The translations under genes and the position numbers were made by a program. DNA of 64,000 nucleotides. Origin: Lewinellaceae bacterium (GTDB taxonomy: Bacteria; Bacteroidota; Bacteroidia; Chitinophagales; Saprospiraceae). Below, piece by piece: positions 24,855 to 32,675 of the stretch; position 1 is the first letter of the stretch; every line of letters starts with the position of its first letter. The notes beneath the pieces were generated by a model. The model did not search any database, was not told the origin of the DNA, and worked only from the letters and a program-made list of their open reading frames with translations. The stretch spans positions 62,001-126,000 of the forward strand of contig JACJXV010000002.1 in assembly GCA_020636445.1 (NCBI GenBank). The letters run 5' to 3'.

Positions 24855-27146
24855 TTAGTTTTCCGAGGATCGCAAGGTGAGGCGCAGGTAAAAGGACCGG
24901 GGCCGTGCGGGGCCATAGAAATAGTTACTGTCGCGATTTTTTCCACTATCAAAATCTTGCTGGAAGGCATTTCCTGCGTTTTGAATGCCGGTGCTGACCT
25001 CCAGGAGGCCCAGGCGGGGGAGCGTAATTTGCCTAACCAGCTGAATGCCTATTTCCACAAAAAATGGGGTGCGTTCCAGTTCGTCGACGGGTGCTTCGGG
25101 GGCTCCTGCCAAATGGGGTACCCACATGGGGCCGGTAGTATTCCCAGTAATAGAAGCTTGCCAGGCTTTTTGTGGCCACAGTGCCAAAGTCAAATAGCCA
25201 TAGTGATCGGGGGTTCGCAGAAAATTCCGGATGGGTGGCGCCGTTTCACTCCAGGTTACGGCGGTGTTGTATCGCGAGGTTTGCCAGGTATAGGCCCCTT
25301 CTATTTGTAGTGCATCATCAAAATTCCAGCGCGTTTCGAAGGTTAGTCCCCGAACCAGTGCGTCAGCTCCATTCGTGCGGAACAACTGGAGGTTTCCCTG
25401 ATCATCCTGCCCGTTATTCTGCAGTACAAAGGCATCCAATAGCCTGGTTTGAAAACCATTCAAGGTAAAGCCAGCATAGAGGTGCGGGCCGGCAAGGGTC
25501 CAGTCGATAGAGCTTTGCAGACTGTGAGATATTTCTTCACGTAACCCGGGGTCTACCCGAATTCGGGATATCCCTCCTCCGGCGAAGGCGATATGTAAGT
25601 CTGTTTCAAACACCTGGGGCCCTTTAACCCCCTGGGCATAGCCAGCGCGGAACTGGAAGGGGCGACCCGGCTGCCGCCAGAATAAATTGAGGCGAGGGGT
25701 GAAAATAGTCCTATTTATTTCACTATGCCAGTTGATGCGGCCACCGGCAACGAATTGCCAGTCACGACCTACTTGCCAATCCGATTGCAGAAAAAGCCCC
25801 TGTTGGGTGATTCGCTGTCGCAAATGGAAACCATACCCTTCAATGCGGTCATCCGTGAAGTCGCGCTGCCATTCGGTTCCAAGGGTTAATACGTTGGCTC
25901 CGGCAGGGAAATGATTCATCTGGTGGTTGAGTTGAAGGCCCGAAATCAGGGTATGACTGCGGGTATGGCCCCAGCCGTCTGCCTGATCAACGCCCGTGTA
26001 GTGGATACGGCGGGTGTTTTGCCCGGCTGCGTATGCCTGGAGTTCGGTCTTAGATGTAAGGCTGACCTGATAGTCAAGCCCTCCGGCAAAAATATCGTGC
26101 CAGCGCTCTTCGGCCTGATCGGCCTTACTGGCAATTTCGGTAAGACGGTTTCCACCCCGGCGGTGTTCCTGCAGCTGCCAAAGGTTGAGCTCGAGTCGGC
26201 TCCCGGCGGAAGGCTTGTAAAATCCTTTCATGCCCAGGGTACTTCCACTGAGCAGGGGTAGTTCCGAAAATCCATCGCCATTGGCATCATAAGCATCGCG
26301 GCGCTGGCGGGAGCCCAGTAGCGAAATCCCCGAGTGCTGATCATCCGCAACCCAGGTGACATTGCCTTGCAGGGAAGATTCCCAGGCCTGGGCATCAATG
26401 AGAGTCGTTTGCGTTCCCAATTGAAATCCACTGGACTGCGGATCCCGGGTGATGACGTTGACTGTTCCGGCAATAGCTGCCGGCCCAAAAAGAACTGATC
26501 CGCCACCCCGGACAATTTCTACCCGCTCGATCATATTTACCGGGAGTTGTTCAAGGCCATAGAGACTTAGCAGGGGACCAAATATGGGCCGGCTATTGAT
26601 GAGTATCTGTGTATAATTACCTGGTAAGCCATTCATGCGAAGTTGTGTGTATCCGCAAGTTTGGCAATCCGTTTCCAAGCGTAACCCGGGTGAGTAATTA
26701 AGGCCCTGAGCCAGATTTTGGGCGCCGCTTTGTTGTAAGGTTTGGGCATTGATCAGACTTACGGCTACGGGGTTGTTCAAGCGGCGTTTTCCGGTGCGCG
26801 TACCTGTGATGACTACTGTATTCAAATCCAGCGGAATGGGGGTTAACCGCAGGTCTCCCAGATCGGTAATCTGCCCGGGAACCAGGGTAACCCGGCTGGT
26901 GTAAGGCAGGAATCCTAACGCGGAGACGACCAGCTCATGACTGCCCCCGGGAACTCCCTGCAGTATAAAAATGCCATTATCATTCGTGGTTGCCCCCAGC
27001 GAGGTTGTGCGGAGCAGGGCATGAGCATAGCCTAGTGGAACGCCCGTTTCGTCGAGTATTCTTCCGCTGATCTGACCGGCCTGGGCACAGAGCGTATTGA
27101 CCAAAAGACTGATAACCAGGAGTAGGGCAGGGTATTTATAATTCAT
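24855..27146 (-). CDS. TonB-dependent receptor, probably iron/siderophore or metal uptake
   Basis: The 763-aa outer-membrane protein has a signal peptide (MNYKYPALLLVISL, cleaved near LCAQA). A carboxypeptidase-regulatory-like domain follows (about 25-105), then a plug (about 115-230) with the DCQTCGYTQLRMNGL disulfide-type motif and VERVEIVRGGG-like end, then a barrel ending in YLRLTLRSSEN. The start at 27146 is preferred over 27182 because it places the signal peptide at the N-terminus. A near-perfect DtxR-like palindrome lies 45 bases upstream. With feoAB and dps nearby, iron is the likely cargo, but copper or a vitamin cannot be excluded. Confidence 0.88.
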   Translation of the reverse strand: MNYKYPALLLVISLLVNTLCAQAGQISGRILDETGVPLGYAHALLRTTSLGATTNDNGIFILQGVPGGSHELVVSALGFLPYTSRVTLVPGQITDLGDLRLTPIPLDLNTVVITGTRTGKRRLNNPVAVSLINAQTLQQSGAQNLAQGLNYSPGLRLETDCQTCGYTQLRMNGLPGNYTQILINSRPIFGPLLSLYGLEQLPVNMIERVEIVRGGGSVLFGPAAIAGTVNVITRDPQSSGFQLGTQTTLIDAQAWESSLQGNVTWVADDQHSGISLLGSRQRRDAYDANGDGFSELPLLSGSTLGMKGFYKPSAGSRLELNLWQLQEHRRGGNRLTEIASKADQAEERWHDIFAGGLDYQVSLTSKTELQAYAAGQNTRRIHYTGVDQADGWGHTRSHTLISGLQLNHQMNHFPAGANVLTLGTEWQRDFTDDRIEGYGFHLRQRITQQGLFLQSDWQVGRDWQFVAGGRINWHSEINRTIFTPRLNLFWRQPGRPFQFRAGYAQGVKGPQVFETDLHIAFAGGGISRIRVDPGLREEISHSLQSSIDWTLAGPHLYAGFTLNGFQTRLLDAFVLQNNGQDDQGNLQLFRTNGADALVRGLTFETRWNFDDALQIEGAYTWQTSRYNTAVTWSETAPPIRNFLRTPDHYGYLTLALWPQKAWQASITGNTTGPMWVPHLAGAPEAPVDELERTPFFVEIGIQLVRQITLPRLGLLEVSTGIQNAGNAFQQDFDSGKNRDSNYFYGPARPRSFYLRLTLRSSEN

Positions 27147-27190
27147 TTTCGGGTAATTGTAATAGTATTTAAAATTAAGCATAAAATAAA

Positions 27191-27206
27191 TTTAGGCTAA
27201 TCTAAA
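27191..27206 (-). promoter_or_regulatory. DtxR-like operator upstream of TonB receptor
   Basis: TTTAGGCTAATCTAAA is a near-perfect palindrome that resembles the DtxR/IdeR/MntR operator. The minus-strand sequence TATTTTAG overlapping it resembles a -7 element, so bound repressor would block the promoter. Confidence 0.6.
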
Positions 27207-27244
27207 ATACAACTTTTCCGAAAACTTGTTTAGGAGTTGTTAAT

Positions 27245-27280
27245 AAAAATAAAAAAGGTTGCCCCCGACGGGAGCAACCT
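27245..27280 (-). terminator. Rho-independent terminator of the rhodopsin transcript
   Basis: The stem AGGTTGC/GCAACCT, with an inner CCC/GGG, is followed on the minus strand by six T, one A and five T. It lies about 90 bases beyond the rhodopsin stop and separates it from the TonB receptor promoter. Confidence 0.85.
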
Positions 27281-27296
27281 GTATCTTTGCCTGAAT

Positions 27297-27307
27297 AGTT
27301 TACTAAT
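27297..27307 (-). repeat. Copy 1 of the ATTAGTAAACT motif
   Basis: The minus-strand sequence AAACATTAGTAAACTATTC lies between the rhodopsin stop and its terminator. The same 11-base core is found at the rhodopsin start (28088-28098) and at the lcyB start (30378-30388), all in one orientation. Confidence 0.4.
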
Positions 27308-27368
27308 GTTTCGGGCCTGATTCTGTAAAAGAGTTGGGCCCCTTTTTTTTTAGTTGACTTCCAAGGGC

Positions 27369-28106
27369 TTAAGCAGCCTTAGCTGTTTTGGAGATGGCAA
27401 GGCTATAAATAACCAGACCAAAGCCAATTTTGTTAACGGCATCACCGATGTTGTAGATGATGTCCATGGCCTTCAGATCCAGAACGCCACTGAGCAAGCC
27501 ACCTTCAATCGCCATGTATCCGATAGGATAGATAGCCCAACCTACCAGGATGAACCATCCCAGCGTACTGAACGCTTTTTGCAAAACAGGATCGTTGGAA
27601 TTGCTAGCCAGTTTCTTGGCAGAGCCAAACCATACTTCATAGAAGATCAGTCCGTAGCCAATCGTAGAGATAGCTCCCCATAAAGGTGATTGATCGCGGA
27701 AAACAGTCTCACCCAGGTAACCCGTAACGAGCATCCACAAGGAATAAAAAATCATCCGCCACAACAACCCGGTGCGGGCACCGAAAGCCTTCAGGATCAG
27801 ATAAAATTCTACGCACATCAGCGGAACGGTCAGGATCCAGTCGATGTAACGGAATTCCGTTGGCGAGGTTTGAAACTCAGCCCAGAAGCTCCGCATGTAG
27901 AAATAGTGTACGGCAGCAATACCGGTGATCAAGCCCGATACCAGCATGGAATCTTTCCACTTGCCTTCGACCTGCGTCATCTGGACGAAGAAGAAAACCG
28001 TGGCCGCCAGCATGGCCATTGAGCCAATAAAGAAGGTGAAACCTACATAGTCACCCTGCTGAAGTTGTGCTAATAACATTGGTTTGAAGTTTACTAATGT
28101 TTCCAT
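27369..28106 (-). CDS. Proton-pumping rhodopsin (proteorhodopsin/xanthorhodopsin type)
   Basis: The 245-aa seven-helix protein binds retinal at Lys226 (NKIGFG). The helix C motif is Asp89-Thr93-Glu100 (RYIDWILTVPLMCVEFY), the DTE signature of an outward proton pump, and His67 (AVHYFYMR) is the usual counter-ion partner. Residue 97, the spectral-tuning position, is Met, which predicts green absorption. In helix E the motif WGAIST (143-148) aligns with bacteriorhodopsin WWAIST. Gly144 therefore stands at the position of Trp138, where glycine in xanthorhodopsin opens a window for a carotenoid antenna. blh and lcyB lie immediately upstream in the same direction, so retinal supply is encoded locally. 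A terminator follows the gene. Confidence 0.96.
   Translation of the reverse strand: METLVNFKPMLLAQLQQGDYVGFTFFIGSMAMLAATVFFFVQMTQVEGKWKDSMLVSGLITGIAAVHYFYMRSFWAEFQTSPTEFRYIDWILTVPLMCVEFYLILKAFGARTGLLWRMIFYSLWMLVTGYLGETVFRDQSPLWGAISTIGYGLIFYEVWFGSAKKLASNSNDPVLQKAFSTLGWFILVGWAIYPIGYMAIEGGLLSGVLDLKAMDIIYNIGDAVNKIGFGLVIYSLAISKTAKAA
28088..28098 (-). repeat. Copy 2 of the ATTAGTAAACT motif (at rhodopsin start)
   Basis: The core overlaps codons 3-6 of the rhodopsin gene (ATGGAAACATTAGTAAACTT). It may be a regulator or RNA-binding site placed at the translation start. Confidence 0.4.
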
Positions 28107-28189
28107 AATTCAAAATGGTTTTGGTACTTATAAGGTGTTCAGAAAAAATAAAAGCCTAACAATGAAACTTGGGTTTAGTTCATTTTTTT

Positions 28190-29176
28190 TCAGCGTTCAG
28201 GCTTGCTTAAATAAGCATTTAAGGTATTGTTATTCAGTTTTTTATACTTGTTTTCGTGTCTCGGGGTGTAAAGTTGTTCCATGAGGATCATATGGGGTAG
28301 TGTCAGGCAGGCAATTCCCATAAAAAGTCGACCCCAGGGTAAGGGTTCGGGTTGGCCTGCCTGCCAGCCCATGGCTGCCACCATTCCCACAATAGCCAGC
28401 ATAGTATAGGGGGTTGCCTGCCGGATAAACTGCTTCAGGGAGTAATCAGGAGCTTGTTTTTGAAAGTAGGTTATCTGGTCGAGTACCGAACTTAGGGAGT
28501 GCCACGCGGCGAAGTAAAGGGCAAACCCTGCCAGGAGAGGAAGACTGTAAAGCATGCCTGCCAGTAAGGCTAAGTTGGTGACTTCCCAACCCAGGTCCCG
28601 GTACCTTATTTTTCGGGTTATTTTGGCATAGCCGATGACGCCCAGATTTGCCCCCAGGAGGATTACCAGGAGGGTGTTTTGGGTTGTTGCGGACCAGCGG
28701 GGGAGTGGCTTTTGCAGAATGGCTTCGATGATCGGCCAGGATTCGCCGGCGTGACTCAGAATAGGGATCAGTAGAACGGTACTTCCCCAGAGCAGATATA
28801 CGCTGGTAGCCCCCAGTGAGGATGACCAGGAAACATAATGCCAGTTGGACTGGCCGAAGTGATAAGCTGAAATGCCTACAAAGAGTAGTAATGCCCAACC
28901 GGGGCTCCACATCCAAAGCAAACCGTATACACATATCAACAACATGTAAAGACCATAAAACTGCCAGGTCTTGATGGGTAGTTGATGTTGGTTTTGCAAT
29001 CGGTGGAAAAGGATGTGGTCTGTAGCTCCGTGGGGGATACCGAGCAGCAGGACCAAGGCAAGGGCTACGATGTTAAGCTGGGGGTAAGCGGCCAGGGGAA
29101 GTATAACTCCCGCTATGATACCTATAAGTGCCAGGGGAACCAAAAGGCGAGCCAGTTGGGGGTAGTGCTGCATCAT
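28190..29176 (-). CDS. blh: Beta-carotene 15,15'-dioxygenase, Brp/Blh family
   Basis: The 328-aa polytopic membrane enzyme cleaves beta-carotene to two retinals. The iron-binding histidine motifs are present: GIPHGATDH (residues 46-54), AYHFGQSNWH, AAWHSLSSV and LPHMILMEQ. The start ATG overlaps the lcyB stop by four bases (ATGA), so the two are translationally coupled. The rhodopsin gene follows after 83 bases. The C-terminal 30 residues are hydrophilic and longer than usual. Confidence 0.94.
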   Translation of the reverse strand: MMQHYPQLARLLVPLALIGIIAGVILPLAAYPQLNIVALALVLLLGIPHGATDHILFHRLQNQHQLPIKTWQFYGLYMLLICVYGLLWMWSPGWALLLFVGISAYHFGQSNWHYVSWSSSLGATSVYLLWGSTVLLIPILSHAGESWPIIEAILQKPLPRWSATTQNTLLVILLGANLGVIGYAKITRKIRYRDLGWEVTNLALLAGMLYSLPLLAGFALYFAAWHSLSSVLDQITYFQKQAPDYSLKQFIRQATPYTMLAIVGMVAAMGWQAGQPEPLPWGRLFMGIACLTLPHMILMEQLYTPRHENKYKKLNNNTLNAYLSKPER

Positions 29177-30405
29177 AGGTGCTGGATTTTAGGCGTAGCC
29201 GGTAAGGCCTGCCTGGAAGAGGAGGGCTTGGGAGCATATTGTCTTTTCCAGGCACGTAAAAAGGGCCATAGGGGTAATTGGGCAAAAATTTTCACTTCTT
29301 CCCAGGGAGTAGTTCCTTCGTCAAGGAATTTTAGAATCCGGGGATAGGGATTGTGTTGGAATAAACGCTTGAAAATACGAGCAGGTTGGCCTTCCTTTAC
29401 AAGGATGTCAAGCAGCAATTGATCGTACCAGGCGAAGCGCCGGGGATGTCCGATTTCCCCGGACGGCCATCGGTTTTGGGCCAGTTGCGCTGTTATCTGC
29501 TGGGTTTGCTCCTGGATTCGCCAAAACGCATATCCGGTAGTAGGCTTGATGGCACCTCCTTGCCCGCCGATAGGAATTATCCGGCTGGTTCCGGCAACGG
29601 CGGATTTTGCAGGTAATCCCATGGGGATGGCCCCTTGTTCCGTGTCAGTTATGCGATACTGGTCTACCTGCAGGTTGTCGGTGATGTATTTCTCCAGCGC
29701 CTGGTTGAAGGTTTCGTCGGGTAGCAACTGAGAAGAAAAGGTGGTGAATTCAACTAAGGCCCGGGTGGAACTGAAAGGTAGAACATACATAAAATGGAGC
29801 CCCAAGTCAGGTTGCGCTACATTGAAGTCCATCAGGGTAGCCGTATCGGCTGTAAATACTGGACTTTCAGTTTCAATAAACCAGCCTTTGAAATATTGGT
29901 GTAAAGGTGCCAAGACTTGCCCGGCGGAGCCAGTTGGCGCACTGGTAAAGACATAATTTGCAGTGAAGGTCTCGCCATTGGCCCAAACCATGGCCTGAGT
30001 ATCATTGGCATCCCAGCGATCTGCCGGGGCGCGTAGTATTTCGATCCGGGGGTTAGCGGCGAGAAATGCCTGTATGTGTTGGTAAAAATCTATCCCGCGG
30101 ATAAAGAAATAATGATACGGCTCGATGTCGGCGGTACGGGAAAATTCGGAGCCCGCGATGGTAATATTCGTCCATCGGTGACGAACCACCGGGCTGAACA
30201 GACCTGCATCTGTGCCCCAAAAGCACCAGGTCCGGTCGTTGCGCGTTTTTGACTCAGGCTCAATGATCAGCACCCTGCACTGTTTCAGGGCAGCTTCATT
30301 GGTGATGCGATAAGCCAGACTCAATCCCGCGCAACCTCCTCCGATAATTATATAATCGAAGTGTCTCAACGGATAATAGTTTACTAATATTCCAAAGTGA
30401 GACAA
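29173..30405 (-). CDS. Lycopene beta-cyclase (FAD-dependent, CrtY/LcyB type)
   Basis: The 410-aa protein cyclises lycopene to beta-carotene, the substrate of the downstream Blh. The N-terminal dinucleotide-binding motif is FDYIIIGGGCAGLSLA, and a second family motif is RTWCFWG. Later motifs ALVEFTTFS and IPIGGQGGAIKPTTGYAF fit the flavin site and membrane region. The ATG at 30405 adds 12 residues before the usual start; a TTG at 30369 would give a family-like N-terminus. No other carotenoid genes (crtB, crtI, crtE) are nearby, so lycopene must come from another locus. Confidence 0.9.
   Translation of the reverse strand: MSHFGILVNYYPLRHFDYIIIGGGCAGLSLAYRITNEAALKQCRVLIIEPESKTRNDRTWCFWGTDAGLFSPVVRHRWTNITIAGSEFSRTADIEPYHYFFIRGIDFYQHIQAFLAANPRIEILRAPADRWDANDTQAMVWANGETFTANYVFTSAPTGSAGQVLAPLHQYFKGWFIETESPVFTADTATLMDFNVAQPDLGLHFMYVLPFSSTRALVEFTTFSSQLLPDETFNQALEKYITDNLQVDQYRITDTEQGAIPMGLPAKSAVAGTSRIIPIGGQGGAIKPTTGYAFWRIQEQTQQITAQLAQNRWPSGEIGHPRRFAWYDQLLLDILVKEGQPARIFKRLFQHNPYPRILKFLDEGTTPWEEVKIFAQLPLWPFLRAWKRQYAPKPSSSRQALPATPKIQHL
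30378..30388 (-). repeat. Copy 3 of the ATTAGTAAACT motif (at lcyB start)
   Basis: The minus-strand GGAATATTAGTAAACTATT lies between the ATG at 30405 and the possible TTG start at 30369. It has the same core, orientation and codon phase as the copy at the rhodopsin start. Confidence 0.4.
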
Positions 30406-30529
30406 TGGACGGGCGAAATGGTTCTGGACTTAATGGAAAATATTTTCTAGAAAGGCAAAAAAAGAATAAATGCGCAAAACGAAAGTCGACTGCAAAATTA
30501 TTATCTGTTTACTGAGGTGGGGTTGTGGT

Positions 30530-32659
30530 TCAAATGGATGCTTCCGGCTCGGTAGCAACTTTAGGCAGTAGCTTGGGAGCCCGGAACCGCTGCCCGTAAG
30601 CTTGCTGAAAATGGTTGCAGCGGTGTTGGAATTTTGCTAACCCATAATCACGAATGTATTGGATGACACCCCCTTTAGCAGCAGGGAATCCCCAACCATA
30701 AATACTACCCAGGTTGGCAGCGGCAATGGAGAAAATGACTTCCTCCTGCATACACCAAACAGCTTCAATGACTTGAGCGAAGAGGAGGCGGTCGGTAACC
30801 TCCTGATCATTGGCGCGGATATTTTGACTGGGGAAATGTGCCGTTAACTCGGGCCAGAGGGTACGCTGACCTGCACTGTCATACTGGTAAAAACCAGCCC
30901 GTTTGGCCCGTCCCGGGCGCTCCAGCGTGGTCAGCATTTTGGTGAGGGCCTGGACAGCCGGGTGCTGAATGTATTTAGGGCCATAATGTTCGGCAGCCTG
31001 TTGTTCGTAATGTAAAACGAGGTCGAGCCCCAGGTCATCGGCAAGCTCTAAAGCACCTTTAGGCATTCCGGCTTGCCGACCCAGGTTTTCAATCAGTGCC
31101 GGGGGGTAGCCTTCCTGCAGGAGGGTAATGCCCTCCAGAATATACGTGTTCTGCACCCGGGCGGCAAAAAATCCCCAATCATCCTTGACAATGATGGGCG
31201 TTTTTTGGATTGCCTGCACAAAATCAAAAGCCCGGGCAATCGTTTCGTCGGAGGTCAGAGCCCCGCGCACAATTTCGACAAGGGGGACTTCTTCGGCAGG
31301 ATGGAAAAAATGCAGCCCTACATAGTGTGCCGGGCGAATAGACGCAGCTGCCAGTTTGGTAATGGGAATAGAAATGGTATTGGTACCGAACAGCGCATAT
31401 TCGTCGAGATATTGCTCGGCCTCCCGCGTTACTTTTTGCTTTACTGCCTGGTTTTCGAATACCGCTTCAATGACCAGGTCACAGGTTTCGAAGGCGCTGG
31501 AGTCGTCGGTAGTTTGGATATTTTTGCGCATCTTCTCCGCCTGGGATGCTTGTAGTTCGGCATTTTCGACGAGGGCGTTTATTTTTTGGGTAACCCATTC
31601 CCTTCCCCGATCAGCGATGGGCTTGGACACATCTTTGAGCACGACCTTCATCCCCTGGCGCAGGCACGATAAGGCAATACCTGAGCCCATGAGGCCGGCG
31701 CCGATAATACCTACCTGGCGAGGGCGGAATTTCCCGAACCCCCGGGGGCGATTTTTCCCCGTCCTGATGAAATTGGCATCAAACCAAAAGGCTTTGATCA
31801 TATTTTTACATTCCCGACTGAGGACGAGCTCCGTGTAGTAGCGGCTTTCGATCCGGCAAGCGGTATTAAAATCGACCTTTGAACCCTCACTCAATACCTG
31901 CAATATGGCTCGTTGAGCGGGGTAGATGAAGTGCGTTTGCGCGGCAAGCCGGGCACTTTGTTCGCGCAGGTGCTGAGCGATGACCAGATCGTGTGCCGTT
32001 CCTCCGGGAATAGTGGCGCCGGGGCGGTCCCAGGGACGGCGGCCTTCACTGGTTTCCAGCAACCAGCTTTTAGCTTTAAGCAGCATCTCTTTGGGAGAAT
32101 CCGCCAAATCGTCAATGATACCTTTTTGCAGGGCTTCATGGGGTAGGTAACGACGGCCGTCGGCCAGGATTTCGTACGCTTTGGCAACCCCCAATAGCCA
32201 CATTAAGCGAATGATACCACCGCCGCCGGGGATTAAACCCATTTCTGCTTCGGGAAGCCCCAGGCGGAGGCGATCATCCCGCAGGGCTATACGGCGATGG
32301 CAGGCCAGCGCCACTTCGAACCCAACGCCAATCGCACTTCCATTGATCGCAGCTACTACTGGTACACCAGGATGCTCCAGGTCGCGCAGGAATTGTTTCA
32401 GGCGTTCGGCACTTTCAAAAATTTCGCTCGCATCCCGGGCCTGGTAAAGGTAGTCGAGCGCACCGCCTGATAAAAAGGTTTTCTTGGCAGAGGTCAGGAT
32501 AACCCCCCGCAGCTGGCCCCGTTTTTTTTCCTGCTTCAGGTGGTCAAGAACCGGCACAAAGGCTTCCCAGATGCGATGATTGATAATGTTGGCTGAAACC
32601 CCAGCCATGTCGAGGGTTAGGGTGGCAATATTATCGGTATCTTTTTTGTAGTGAATCAT
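30530..32659 (-). CDS. Fatty-acid oxidation complex alpha subunit (enoyl-CoA hydratase/3-hydroxyacyl-CoA dehydrogenase)
   Basis: The 709-aa FadB/FadJ-like enzyme has an N-terminal crotonase domain (about 1-190) with both hydratase glutamates, Glu115 (GVGFEVALA) and Glu137 (GLPEAEMG). The Rossmann dehydrogenase domain starts at VGIIGAGLMGSG (about residue 315), with the catalytic His and Glu in LHFFHPAEEVPLVEI. A C-terminal 3HCDH domain follows. All catalytic residues seem intact. The thiolase-like gene lies 16 bases upstream on the same strand, as in a classical beta-oxidation operon, but that partner lacks its active-site residues. Confidence 0.93.
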   Translation of the reverse strand: MIHYKKDTDNIATLTLDMAGVSANIINHRIWEAFVPVLDHLKQEKKRGQLRGVILTSAKKTFLSGGALDYLYQARDASEIFESAERLKQFLRDLEHPGVPVVAAINGSAIGVGFEVALACHRRIALRDDRLRLGLPEAEMGLIPGGGGIIRLMWLLGVAKAYEILADGRRYLPHEALQKGIIDDLADSPKEMLLKAKSWLLETSEGRRPWDRPGATIPGGTAHDLVIAQHLREQSARLAAQTHFIYPAQRAILQVLSEGSKVDFNTACRIESRYYTELVLSRECKNMIKAFWFDANFIRTGKNRPRGFGKFRPRQVGIIGAGLMGSGIALSCLRQGMKVVLKDVSKPIADRGREWVTQKINALVENAELQASQAEKMRKNIQTTDDSSAFETCDLVIEAVFENQAVKQKVTREAEQYLDEYALFGTNTISIPITKLAAASIRPAHYVGLHFFHPAEEVPLVEIVRGALTSDETIARAFDFVQAIQKTPIIVKDDWGFFAARVQNTYILEGITLLQEGYPPALIENLGRQAGMPKGALELADDLGLDLVLHYEQQAAEHYGPKYIQHPAVQALTKMLTTLERPGRAKRAGFYQYDSAGQRTLWPELTAHFPSQNIRANDQEVTDRLLFAQVIEAVWCMQEEVIFSIAAANLGSIYGWGFPAAKGGVIQYIRDYGLAKFQHRCNHFQQAYGQRFRAPKLLPKVATEPEASI

Positions 32660-32675
32660 ACGCAGTAAATGAGTG

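Noticed and set aside
27313..27353. Plus-strand hairpin GGGCC/GGCCC followed by nine T, with TATCTTTG upstream at 27281
   Set aside because: It could mark a short antisense RNA of about 55 bases, but the -33 match lies inside another terminator and no plus-strand gene is near; evidence is too weak to list.
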